Positions 8,582-16,752 of a stretch of DNA of 64,000 nt are shown here, piece by piece. The DNA is taken from contig NZ_NNRJ01000006.1 in assembly GCF_002252445.1 (NCBI RefSeq), positions 1-64,000 on the forward strand. Reading direction: 5' to 3'. The position numbers and the translations under genes were made by a program. The notes under the pieces were generated by a model that was not told where the DNA came from, searched no databases, and saw only the letters and a program-made list of their open reading frames with translations. The DNA comes from Brucella thiophenivorans. Its GTDB lineage: Bacteria; Pseudomonadota; Alphaproteobacteria; Rhizobiales; Rhizobiaceae. Each line of letters opens with the position of its first letter. Position 1 is the first letter of the stretch.

Positions 8582-9058
8582 TTAACCGCGACAAACGCCA
8601 CAAATAGCCCTGTGGATCACCCTGTCACCACGTTTGATACCGGTCCGTTTAACAGTCCCGGCCAGAAGTTCAACCACATAAGCCGCAGGCCCCTGTGAAG
8701 AAATAATATCTTCGGAAAATGGTACGGCATTTTCATGGATAGCCGAAACATGGCCGGTATCGTCCAGGAAAACCATATCAAGCGGCGACGGTGTATTCTG
8801 CATCCACATCATCACATCGCGCATTTCGCCAAAAATAAACAGCATTGCGCGGTCTTTGGGAAAATCTGTGCGCCACATCAAACCGCGCATGCGCGCCTGA
8901 TCCGTGTCTGCAATCTCCAACCCGAATGAGGCCTTGCCTTGTGACGTCATAAAAGTCAGCGGTTCTTTGTCCAGCGGCAAAAGCATAGGCTTGGTTTCCT
9001 GCGCATGCGCAGAAACCGCAAAGAAAATAAATATGAAAGCAAAAAGAATGCGGCCCAT
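8582..9058 (-). CDS. DUF192 family secreted protein
   Basis: 158 residues with signal peptide (cleavage near AHA-QE, residue 20). The DUF192 core covers about 35-145: FGLEIADTDQARMRGLMWR, MLFIFGEMRDVMMWMQNTPSPLDMVFLD, and PAAYVVELLAGTVKRTGIKRGD. Function of the family is unsettled; members are small periplasmic or extracellular beta-barrel proteins. It lies just upstream of the hydrolase gene on the same strand. The 137-bp gap on its upstream side (9059-9195) contains nothing recognisable. Confidence 0.88.
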   Translation of the reverse strand: MGRILFAFIFIFFAVSAHAQETKPMLLPLDKEPLTFMTSQGKASFGLEIADTDQARMRGLMWRTDFPKDRAMLFIFGEMRDVMMWMQNTPSPLDMVFLDDTGHVSAIHENAVPFSEDIISSQGPAAYVVELLAGTVKRTGIKRGDRVIHRAICGVCRG

Positions 9059-9195
9059 GAAATGCTTTTGTCCTGAATATTCATCACACTCAAGGCTATG
9101 ACGAATGTTGTCGTTGAAACTCGGACATTATCAACGCACTAAAAGCACTACAATAGCCAGTCACAGGCTTGTGACGGCACAGAATAAACAGCAAA

Positions 9196-9777
9196 TCAGT
9201 GCGAAACAGGGATTACGGTACCTAGATCAGGATGAATTTCTGCCGCCATAAGGCCTTTATCGCCATCACCAAAACGGATCAGTACGACCTGTCCGGGGCG
9301 CAGTTCCATCATTCCGAAACGACGCAGCGTTTCCATGTGAATAAAAATGTCCTCAGTGCCCTCGCCGCGCGTCAAAAAGCCAAAACCCTTGGTGCGGTTG
9401 AACCACTTGACGATCACGCGTTCCAAGCCACTTGACGGAGTAACCGTAACATGGGTACGCGGTGGCGCCATCTCCGCAGGGTGAACTGCAGTCGATGTAT
9501 CCATGGAAAGAACGCGGAAACATTGCATGCCACGATCACCATTGCGCACTTCGCAAATGATGCGCGAGCCTTCAAGTGCTGTCTGAAATCCATCGCGGCG
9601 CAGCGTGGTTACATGCAACAAAATATCGGAAACGCCCGGCTGATCGGGGACAATGAAGCCATAGCCCTTCGCAACGTCGAACCATTTGATGTGACCCGAC
9701 AGTTCAACGAGTTCGCCTAGCTCGTCTGAGGAGGCCTGACTACGAAGCTGGTCATTCGACACAGATTTGTCTGCCAT
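9196..9777 (-). CDS. Protein with two cold-shock domains
   Basis: 193 residues from MADKSVSNDQL, selected because GAGGAGGGA stands 5-7 nt upstream; the frame stays open a further 79 codons without such a site. Cold-shock domain 1 is about 29-95 (HIKWFDVAKGYGFIVPD, SDILLHVTTLRRDG) and domain 2 about 120-185 (VIVKWFNRTKGFGFLTRGEG, EDIFIHMETLRR). Both keep the RNP1-like KGYGFI/KGFGFL and RNP2-like motifs for single-stranded nucleic acid binding. The double arrangement is common in rhizobiales. The 332-bp gap upstream, shared with divergent gloA, probably contains its leader; no structure was recognised. Confidence 0.9.
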   Translation of the reverse strand: MADKSVSNDQLRSQASSDELGELVELSGHIKWFDVAKGYGFIVPDQPGVSDILLHVTTLRRDGFQTALEGSRIICEVRNGDRGMQCFRVLSMDTSTAVHPAEMAPPRTHVTVTPSSGLERVIVKWFNRTKGFGFLTRGEGTEDIFIHMETLRRFGMMELRPGQVVLIRFGDGDKGLMAAEIHPDLGTVIPVSH

Positions 9778-10109
9778 GCGCTCGTCCCTCCTCTTTTGCT
9801 GCGTTGCGATTCTGCGCTGATTCTTATGCAAAGAATAACACTTCATTAACCGGAGGCGGCAAGCCCTAACTTTTCCAGAATTGAAGATGACCACAGGCTT
9901 TATGCGCTCATCATTAATTCTTAAATTTCTTAAACTCGAAATTGCTCTTCCAGAGTTGTTGTCAAAACATATGGCAGAACAGCCATTCGGCAACTGGAAT
10001 AGCTGCGTTTTCACACAGCTAACCTATCCCCGGAGCTATTCATCTGAACCATTCTCTTGAGAATGCGTTACATTTTATAACTGGCCGAGATTCGAAACAG
10101 GAGAAGATT

Positions 10110-10550
10110 ATGCGTTATCTGCACACGATGGTTAGAGTTCGCGACATTGATGAATCGCTCGATTTTTATGTGAACAAATTTGGTCTTGAAGAAATACGCC
10201 GCACAGAAAACGAAAAAGGCCGCTTCACGCTGATTTTCCTCGCAGCACCATCGGACAAGGACAAAGCACTGGCAGATCGCGCGCCAGAGCTGGAACTGAC
10301 CTATAACTGGGACCCGGAAACCTATACCGGCGGTCGCAATTTCGGCCATCTCGCTTATGCAGTCGATGATATTTATGAAGCCTGTCAGAAGCTGAAAGAC
10401 GCTGGCGTTACGATTAATCGTCCGCCACGTGACGGTCACATGGCCTTCATCAAGTCACCAGATGGCATTTCCATTGAGCTGATCCAAAAGGGCGAGCGCC
10501 TTGCGCCGCAGGAGCCGTGGGCTTCCGCCGAAAATATCGGCAATTGGTAA
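10110..10550 (+). CDS. gloA: Lactoylglutathione lyase (glyoxalase I)
   Basis: 146 residues, VOC superfamily. It converts the methylglyoxal-glutathione hemithioacetal to S-lactoylglutathione. Metal ligands fall in the expected places: His5 (YLHTMVRV), Glu62 (LELTYNW), His80 (FGHLAYAV) and Glu123 (ISIELIQ). The NxGxxHxxxxV-type motif GRNFGHLAYAVDD is intact. GGAGAAG precedes the ATG. Its terminator is interrupted by two palindromic elements. Confidence 0.95.
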   Translation: MRYLHTMVRVRDIDESLDFYVNKFGLEEIRRTENEKGRFTLIFLAAPSDKDKALADRAPELELTYNWDPETYTGGRNFGHLAYAVDDIYEACQKLKDAGVTINRPPRDGHMAFIKSPDGISIELIQKGERLAPQEPWASAENIGNW

Positions 10551-10554
10551 TAAG

Positions 10555-10746
10555 AAAAAAGCCCGGTCTAGTGGTCTGATTCCGACATTTGCGTCCGTGG
10601 TAGGAGGCGCTGAGCAAATGTCGGAATTAAAAGACCACTAGCAACTAAAGGTATCTAGTGGATTTATCGAATTTGACGTTTGAAACAGCATTTATGTCAG
10701 TCGGGGCTCAAACATCAAATTCAATCCACTAGCGACCGGGCTTTTT
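10555..10746. repeat. gloA terminator stem enclosing two palindromic elements
   Basis: Outer arms AAAAAGCCCGGTC (10556-10568) and GACCGGGCTTTTT (10734-10746) form a normal rho-independent terminator stem, but about 165 bp lie between them. The interior is two CTAGTGG...CCACTAG palindromes: 10568-10641 (arms around TCCGACATTTGC/GCAAATGTCGGA) and 10655-10732 (arms around CGAATTTGA/TCAAATTC). Both have GTGG-type ends joined to CTAG. The pattern suggests successive insertion of small mobile palindromes into the loop. Confidence 0.8.
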
Positions 10747-10750
10747 GTCT

Positions 10751-11791
10751 TTATTCCGTTCCCTGAATGGCTGACAGTAGCCAATCACCACCGTCTACAC
10801 GGGTAAAGGTCCAGACCTCGACGCTTTCAACCGGCTCATCAGGGTTGCCCTCAACAACAGCACCCGTATTGCGGTCGAGCATGATGTCGATAGCTGAATA
10901 GCGAATAGCAACCGTTGCATAATCAACATTACCTTCGCGCCAAGCTTCGGAAACATCGCCCTGAAGCAGTTTCACGTCCTTCACTTCGTTGCGCATACCA
11001 CTGGAAGCGATCTCGCCCAGCTCTTCGGCCAGATAAGACATGGCTTCCGGTGTCGCCAACTTGCGCAGCGCTGCATAATCCTCACGGCCATAAGCGGTCT
11101 GAATTTCCTTAAGCATCAGCTCAAAACGATCAAGTTCTTCCTGACCGACATCCATCGGCTCGTCTTCAACAACGGGCGCAGCTGGAACTTCTGCTTGCTT
11201 GTTGGCAAATGGATTGACCGAAGGCGTGCGGCTTGCGGTGTTTGACTGCGGTGCGGCAGTCTTTGCAGAACCAAAGACCTGTGCAGCATTAAAAGGCTGA
11301 GCACCGGCGTTGCCTGCACCGGCTGCTGCCGTCTGACGACGACTTGCAATCATGCGCATGACGAACATAGCAATGAGAGCGATGATCGCAACCTGCAAGA
11401 GGAGGCCAAACATACCAGCCATACCGCCAAGGCCGTTACCCAGCAGCATGCCAATCAGACCACCAACAAGAAGGCCACCGAGCATCGAACGGCCAAAATT
11501 GCCGAACATGCCGCCCGAACGTGCGGCTGCATTTTGCGTGCCAGCGGCAGCACCCGGACGGTTGGTCTGTTGTGCACCTGTATTTGGCGTCATCGAACGC
11601 TCAACAGGCGCTGCATTGTTTGGTGCAGTCCGTGTTGGTGCAGGTGCCTGATAAGTACGCGCACCACGGCTACCAAAACCGCCCCCGCCTGCACGGCGAG
11701 CCTCGGCGAAATCGACAGCGGCAAAAGAGGCGATAAGCCCAAGGACCATTGCAGCGGTCAGTTTGGTCAGGCGGTTTCCGGAACCCGGCAT
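10751..11791 (-). CDS. Tim44-like domain protein, secreted or membrane anchored
   Basis: 346 residues. An N-terminal signal or anchor (TAAMVLGLIASFAAVDFAEA) is followed by a low-complexity Ala/Pro/Thr/Asn linker, a glycine-rich hydrophobic stretch at about 100-148 (two likely TM helices), another disordered linker, and a Tim44-like (PF04280) domain at about 215-345 (FELMLKEIQTAYGREDYAAL ... VESVEVWTFTRVDGGDWLLSAI). In bacteria such proteins (TimA in Caulobacter) are inner-membrane proteins of poorly defined role. No obvious operon partner; recJ lies 104 bp upstream of the ATG on the same strand. Confidence 0.85.
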   Translation of the reverse strand: MPGSGNRLTKLTAAMVLGLIASFAAVDFAEARRAGGGGFGSRGARTYQAPAPTRTAPNNAAPVERSMTPNTGAQQTNRPGAAAGTQNAAARSGGMFGNFGRSMLGGLLVGGLIGMLLGNGLGGMAGMFGLLLQVAIIALIAMFVMRMIASRRQTAAAGAGNAGAQPFNAAQVFGSAKTAAPQSNTASRTPSVNPFANKQAEVPAAPVVEDEPMDVGQEELDRFELMLKEIQTAYGREDYAALRKLATPEAMSYLAEELGEIASSGMRNEVKDVKLLQGDVSEAWREGNVDYATVAIRYSAIDIMLDRNTGAVVEGNPDEPVESVEVWTFTRVDGGDWLLSAIQGTE

Positions 11792-11895
11792 AAGTATCTC
11801 CCAATAGAGTAATCACAGATTATTTTATTCCGTGATCATATGGGAATTCACCCCCCATTTTCACAAGGGCGTAAAGACAAAAAAGTTGAGAAAAT

Positions 11896-13680
11896 TCAAA
11901 TAGGCACAGCCGCATCCAGAATCTGGATCTGAGGTGTAACAGAACCGTTCCAGTGGTTGAGCGAGAGATTGCCAACAATGTGTACGCTCTGACCGATATT
12001 ATTGAACAAAAACCGCCCCAGATCGCCTTCAGCGACACGGAAAGCAATAGCATTCACACGCTTTCCATCGGCACCACGCAAGACAACGCGGACGTGATCA
12101 CGCCCGACAGTGCGCACATCAGCCAATATGTGATGCGGGAGCGCCAAAACCGGCTGCGTATGGCCGGAACCAAAAGGTCCGGCTTTCTGCAGAGACTCAT
12201 AAAGCGCGACAGTCGCACCCGATGCCGCCACTGCGCCATCAATGAAAAGGCTCTGATCGTCGCGCAGCCGCGCAACAATATCGGCAGATTCTTCTTCAAG
12301 AAACGCCCGCAACGCGCCAAGCTTGGCACGCTCAATGGTGATGCCAGCCGCCATAGCGTGGCCACCGCCCTTAACGAGCAATCCTTTTTCAACAGCCCCG
12401 CGCACCAGCTTGCCGAGATCAAGCCCCGCAATCGAACGCCCCGAACCCGAACCAATGCCATTGGCATTAAATGAGATCGCAAAAGCCGGACGACGCGCCT
12501 TTTCTTTGAGCCTAGAAGCCAGAAGGCCAACAATCCCAGGATGCCAGCGATCACTGGCCGTAACAATAACAGATGCGCCTGCACCACCTGAAAGCTCAAG
12601 CGAGGCCTCTGCTTCTGCTTCGATCAGCATCTCTGCTTCCATTGCCTGCCGTTCTTGATTGAGTCGGTCAAGCTCAACTGCAATCGGATCAGCGGCAGTA
12701 GAATCATCCAATGTCAGCAAGCGGGCACCTAAGCCCGCATCGCCAATGCGACCACCGGCATTGATACGCGGACCAATCAGATAGCCGAGATGGAAAACAT
12801 TCAACGGTTCGCCGATACGTGAAACACGGCCAAGCGCGGCAAGCCCCGCATTGCTCTGGCTACGGGCGACCAGCAGACCTTTGACAACGAAGGCACGGTT
12901 CACGCCTTTCAGTGGCACCACATCGCAAACGGTTGCAAGTGCGACAAGATCAAGCATGCCAAGCAAATCCGGGCCTGTACCTTTTCCACGCTCGCGCAGA
13001 ACTTTCGTAACCTGAACAAGCGTGAGAAACACGACGCCCGCGGCGCAAAGATGCTCCTGCTGCGAAATATCGTCTTCACGATTGGGATTGACGATGGCCA
13101 CCGCATCATCCGGCAGATCACCGCCGACCTGATGGTGATCGAGCACCACAACATCAGCTCCCGCTTCTTTTGCAGCGGTAATGGATGGAGCGCTGTTGGT
13201 GCCGCAATCAACCGTCACGATCAGCGATGCGCCCTTTGCGACAAGCTCACGCATCGCATCAGGGTTCGGGCCATATCCTTCAAAGATACGATCCGGAATA
13301 TAAATCGAATGGGTAATACCGTAATGTTTGAAAAAACGCGCCATCAATGCCGATGAACAGGCACCATCAACATCGTAATCGCCGAAAATTGCCACCGTTT
13401 CGCGCCGCATAATAGCGTCCGCGATGCGGTTGGCAGCCTTATCCATATCGGTCAGCATGGCTGGATCAGGCATGAGATTGCGCAGACTCGGATCAATAAA
13501 TTCCGGCGCACGTTCAACACTTACGCCGCGCCCTGCGAGCACGCGCGAAACAAGATCAGAAATGCCGTGATGCTGCGCTATTGCGAGCGCTGTATTGGCC
13601 TCGCGCGGCCCAAGCCGGTCCATCCATTTCTGGCCAGTGACGGATTTGCGGATACCGAGAAAAAAGCGTTCTGTTGTCAT
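11896..13680 (-). CDS. recJ: Single-stranded-DNA-specific exonuclease RecJ
   Basis: 594 residues, the usual length. RecJ is a 5'-3' ssDNA exonuclease in recombination and mismatch repair. Motif I DYDVDG is at 101-106 and the DHH motif LDHHQVGG at about 180-187; the DHHA1 domain follows with GGGHAMAAG near residue 440, then an OB-fold C-terminus. A terminator at 13697-13727 separates it from glpX, so it probably has its own promoter in the 69-bp gap or relies on read-through. Confidence 0.95.
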   Translation of the reverse strand: MTTERFFLGIRKSVTGQKWMDRLGPREANTALAIAQHHGISDLVSRVLAGRGVSVERAPEFIDPSLRNLMPDPAMLTDMDKAANRIADAIMRRETVAIFGDYDVDGACSSALMARFFKHYGITHSIYIPDRIFEGYGPNPDAMRELVAKGASLIVTVDCGTNSAPSITAAKEAGADVVVLDHHQVGGDLPDDAVAIVNPNREDDISQQEHLCAAGVVFLTLVQVTKVLRERGKGTGPDLLGMLDLVALATVCDVVPLKGVNRAFVVKGLLVARSQSNAGLAALGRVSRIGEPLNVFHLGYLIGPRINAGGRIGDAGLGARLLTLDDSTAADPIAVELDRLNQERQAMEAEMLIEAEAEASLELSGGAGASVIVTASDRWHPGIVGLLASRLKEKARRPAFAISFNANGIGSGSGRSIAGLDLGKLVRGAVEKGLLVKGGGHAMAAGITIERAKLGALRAFLEEESADIVARLRDDQSLFIDGAVAASGATVALYESLQKAGPFGSGHTQPVLALPHHILADVRTVGRDHVRVVLRGADGKRVNAIAFRVAEGDLGRFLFNNIGQSVHIVGNLSLNHWNGSVTPQIQILDAAVPI

Positions 13681-13696
13681 GGCTTCTTAAAGACAC

Positions 13697-13727
13697 AAAA
13701 GGCGGCATTTTTGCAATGCCGCCTTTT
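13697..13727 (-). terminator. glpX terminator
   Basis: AAAAGGCGGCAT / ATGCCGCCTTTT, 12 bp stem with a 7-nt loop, ending in T-rich sequence on the minus strand. It lies between glpX and recJ. Confidence 0.8.
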
Positions 13728-13749
13728 AAACAACCCGAAGCTAGTTATG

Positions 13750-14736
13750 TCAGAACTTCGATAGGTCCTGATGCCGCGCCTTGATTTCACGCACTGTCTG
13801 CGAGCTTGAGCGCATGACGATTGTGTGAGTCTGAATGTAGTCGCGGGCAAATTTCACGCCGGAAAGCATATTGCCATCGGTCACGCCAGTTGCTGCAAAC
13901 AGCACATCGCCCTTTGCCATTTCCTCCATTGTGTAGATTTTTTTCGGATCAGAAATGCCCATCTTGGCGGCACGAGCAATCTTTTCATCAGAATTGAGCT
14001 GCAAACGTCCCTGCATCTGACCGCCAATGCAACGCAGTGCTGCTGCTGCAAGAACACCCTCTGGCGCACCGCCAATACCGATATAAATATCAATGCCGGT
14101 TTCATCAGGATTGGTGGTGTGCATCACACCTGCAACATCACCATCGCCGATCAAGCGAATTGAAGCACCCGTTGCGCGGACTTCTTCGATCAAACGCGCA
14201 TGGCGCGGGCGATCCATAATGCATGCCGTAATTTCATGCGGCTGCACGCCTTTTGCCTTAGCAATCGCGTGGATATTATCGGTCGGTGATGCGTCAAGAT
14301 CGACAACGCCTTTCGGATAACCCGGTCCGACAGCAATCTTTTCCATGTAAACGTCAGGCGCGTAGAGCAGATTGCCCTTCTCGGCAATGGCGATCACCGC
14401 CAAAGAGTTTGGCAGGTTCTTGGCACAAATCGTTGTGCCTTCCAGTGGGTCAAGCGCAATATCGACATCCGGTCCCTGCCGGGTGCCAACTTCTTCGCCA
14501 ATATAAAGCATTGGCGCTTCATCACGTTCACCTTCACCGATCACAACAGTACCGGCAATCGGCAAGCGGTTGAGTTCCTGACGCATGGCGTCAACTGCGG
14601 CCTGATCGGCAGCCATTTCATCACCACGTCCACGCAGGCGCGCTGCGGCAACAGCTGCGCGCTCGGCCACACGGACCAGCTCCAGCGTCAGAATACGATC
14701 CAATCCGTGCGGTTGCTGTTCTGTCGTTTTGGCCAT
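13750..14736 (-). CDS. glpX: Class II fructose-1,6-bisphosphatase
   Basis: 328 residues. GlpX hydrolyses fructose-1,6-bisphosphate in gluconeogenesis. Typical GlpX stretches are present: VIGEGERDEAPMLYIGEEVG, DIALDPLEGTTICAKN (metal-binding DPLEGT) and GIGGAPEGVLAAAAL. In related genomes glpX is usually next to hom and recJ; here an ABC-F gene separates it from hom. A 173-bp gap lies upstream (14737-14909). Confidence 0.95.
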   Translation of the reverse strand: MAKTTEQQPHGLDRILTLELVRVAERAAVAAARLRGRGDEMAADQAAVDAMRQELNRLPIAGTVVIGEGERDEAPMLYIGEEVGTRQGPDVDIALDPLEGTTICAKNLPNSLAVIAIAEKGNLLYAPDVYMEKIAVGPGYPKGVVDLDASPTDNIHAIAKAKGVQPHEITACIMDRPRHARLIEEVRATGASIRLIGDGDVAGVMHTTNPDETGIDIYIGIGGAPEGVLAAAALRCIGGQMQGRLQLNSDEKIARAAKMGISDPKKIYTMEEMAKGDVLFAATGVTDGNMLSGVKFARDYIQTHTIVMRSSSQTVREIKARHQDLSKF

Positions 14737-14909
14737 GTGAACAAAGTCCTGAATTCGTATGAAATCGATGCTTCGCTATATATAGCGACATTGTGCATAT
14801 GTTTTGTCAAAGTCCCAGCCCACCTGCAAGAGAAACAACGGTAAAAAGATTTACCGCTCAAACTCTTAATCGATTTAGCGCAACATACCTGATTTCATGG
14901 CATGAGCGT

Positions 14910-16430
14910 TCAACCCGCAGCGCGTTCGAACAAAATCTCCGGACTATCCACTTCTATTAGCTTTTTTCTGTCGATCATCCAGAAACGATTGCCGACATTG
15001 CGCACGAAACTGCGATCATGCGAAACAATGAGACTGGCCGTTTCATCGCTCAACAATTCAGCTTCCAGCGCTTCCTGACCGTCAATATCCAGATGATTGG
15101 TGGGCTCATCAAGGATATAAAAATTCGGCTTGGTGAGACGCAGAACTAGCATGGCAAGCCGTGCTTTCTGTCCGCCCGAGAGCCGCGACAAGGGGTTCGC
15201 CTGCATATCTAGCGTCATGCCTGCACCTGCCAGCAACGACCGTGCACGCTGGTCGCCCACGTCGAAACTTTTCATGATCGTTTCAAATGGCGTCCAGTCA
15301 CCATTCAGCTCTGATAGAGCCTGATCGGTATAGCCAAGCACCAGTGAAGGCGTCGCCTTAATACCCACAAGCAATTGTTCTGGATGGATGATAGCCTCAC
15401 GAACCAAGGTCAGAAGCCGCGTCTTACCCGTACCATTGGCACCGAGCAGCACAATACGATCGCCGGGATTGACCCAAAACTGACCGGTCTTATAAAGCGA
15501 GCATCCATCAGGTGTTGCAATCTCGGCCTGATCAATGACGATCAGCGCCTTGGCATGGCTGCCGCGACCATCAAGCTTGATCTTACCAGCAGAACGTTCA
15601 ACATGTGCCGATTTCGCACTTTCCTCAATTTTCTCGGCTCTCGCACGCAATTGCTTGGTTTTCACCACCAGCAAATCGCTGCCCGAATTAATGCCTATAT
15701 TGTTGAGCTTCGCTGCCTGTCTGCGCAATTGTTGCACAGTCTTCATGTTCTTCTCAAACTGACGGGCATCAGCGGTATCAATCTCGTTAAGTGCAACACG
15801 CGCCTGACTATAAGGCAGAGAGAAAACAAACGATTTATCCGCACGCAGGAAAAGCGTGCGTTTCGTCACCCTATCGAGAAAAGCCCGATCATGGCTGCAT
15901 ACGATAACCGCCACTGAACGCGGTAGCGCATCAAGCCATTTTTCCAGCAAGTGCACCTTTTCAAGGTCAAGATGATTGGTCGGCTCGTCGAGCAAAAGCA
16001 CATCAGGCTCGGAAACCCATGTTCGCGCCAGAAGCGCAAGCCGTTGCCAGCCGCCGCTCAGTTGCCGAACAGAAAGACCTCGCAATTCTTCAGGAACATT
16101 CAGATCATCAAGCACTATGTCTACGCGCCAGCTTTCATAGTCGCGCGCATCTTTATCCAGTCCACTAAGAACGAGATCATAAAAGGACAGGTCCATCAGA
16201 TCGGCGGAAACATACTGGCTGACATAACCAATTTTCAGCCCCCGCGAACGGGTAATGGCACCGCTGGTCGGTTCACCTTCGCCGACGATAAGGCGCAAAA
16301 GACTGGTCTTGCCGCGACCATTAGCAGCAACGATTCCAAGACGTTCGCCCTCGCCCACGACAAAATCGAGGTTAGCGAACAACGTCTGATTAAGGGTGAG
16401 CGAAAGATTCTGAACAGAGATAAGAGACAT
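14910..16430 (-). CDS. ABC-F family ATPase (possible ribosome-protection protein)
   Basis: 506 residues from MSLISVQNLSL at 16430; an upstream frame extension is ignored because this start matches the family. Two ABC cassettes without membrane segments: Walker A AANGRGKTS near 35-43 with signature LSGGWQR and LLLDEPTNHLD, and a second Walker A LLGANGTGKTR with LSGGQKARL and YILDEPTNHLD. Between them is a charged linker rich in K/R/E (about 215-300), the inter-domain arm that reaches the ribosomal peptidyl-transferase centre in ABC-F proteins. These factors act on the translating ribosome; some give antibiotic resistance. Its leader (16544-16646) looks like an attenuator, which supports an antibiotic-responsive role, but the subfamily is not identified. 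Confidence 0.88.
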   Translation of the reverse strand: MSLISVQNLSLTLNQTLFANLDFVVGEGERLGIVAANGRGKTSLLRLIVGEGEPTSGAITRSRGLKIGYVSQYVSADLMDLSFYDLVLSGLDKDARDYESWRVDIVLDDLNVPEELRGLSVRQLSGGWQRLALLARTWVSEPDVLLLDEPTNHLDLEKVHLLEKWLDALPRSVAVIVCSHDRAFLDRVTKRTLFLRADKSFVFSLPYSQARVALNEIDTADARQFEKNMKTVQQLRRQAAKLNNIGINSGSDLLVVKTKQLRARAEKIEESAKSAHVERSAGKIKLDGRGSHAKALIVIDQAEIATPDGCSLYKTGQFWVNPGDRIVLLGANGTGKTRLLTLVREAIIHPEQLLVGIKATPSLVLGYTDQALSELNGDWTPFETIMKSFDVGDQRARSLLAGAGMTLDMQANPLSRLSGGQKARLAMLVLRLTKPNFYILDEPTNHLDIDGQEALEAELLSDETASLIVSHDRSFVRNVGNRFWMIDRKKLIEVDSPEILFERAAG

Positions 16431-16543
16431 GGCAATAAGCCCAATTCTGTCAAGCACTGATAAGCTGCTCTCAAACAGACTTGATCCACCTGCTTGCAAA
16501 TTTTCGGCTACAGCTATTCAAGCTGCGCCTTTGGAAAAGGCAG

Positions 16544-16598
16544 AAAAAGACTATCGTTTCAGTCTTAATCAGCCCTGCACAAATTATTGTTGCAGGGC
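16544..16598 (-). promoter_or_regulatory. Two leader hairpins ahead of the ABC-F gene (putative attenuator)
   Basis: In transcript order, hairpin 1 has arms GCCCTGCA (16598-16591) and TGCAGGGC (16579-16572) and overlaps the last codons of the leader ORF. Hairpin 2 has arms AAGACT (16566-16561) and AGTCTT (16552-16547) and runs into TTTTTCTG, as in an intrinsic terminator. The terminator stem is short (6 bp), so its strength is uncertain. Position after a leader ORF with a strong ribosome-binding site is that of a translation-controlled attenuator. Confidence 0.5.
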
Positions 16599-16646
16599 AA
16601 AATCAGGGCCATACTGACGATGACGGTCGTGACGCGTCACATCCAT
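16584..16646 (-). CDS. Putative 20-residue leader peptide of the ABC-F gene
   Basis: ATG at 16646 opens a 20-codon frame (MDVTRHDRHRQYGPDFALQQ) ended by TAA. AAGGAGGG (16661-16654), a near-perfect ribosome-binding site, lies 7 nt before the ATG, much stronger than any site before the ABC-F start. The final codons lie in the first arm of hairpin 1, so a stalled ribosome would disturb it. No family known; proposed as a cis-acting leader peptide. Confidence 0.5.
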   Translation of the reverse strand: MDVTRHDRHRQYGPDFALQQ

Positions 16647-16715
16647 ATTACAGCCCTCCTTATCCATATTTGTCTCTTAGTCGGATTATTCCGATGGATA
16701 TTTCTTAGCAAAAAC

Positions 16716-16740
16716 GTTGCCGCCCTTCAAGAGCGGCAAC
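16716..16740 (-). terminator. hom terminator
   Basis: Minus-strand hairpin GTTGCCGC/GCGGCAAC with an internal CTTGAAGG loop, followed by GTTTTTGC, immediately after the hom stop. Confidence 0.75.
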
Positions 16741-16752
16741 TTAAACCGGCAA

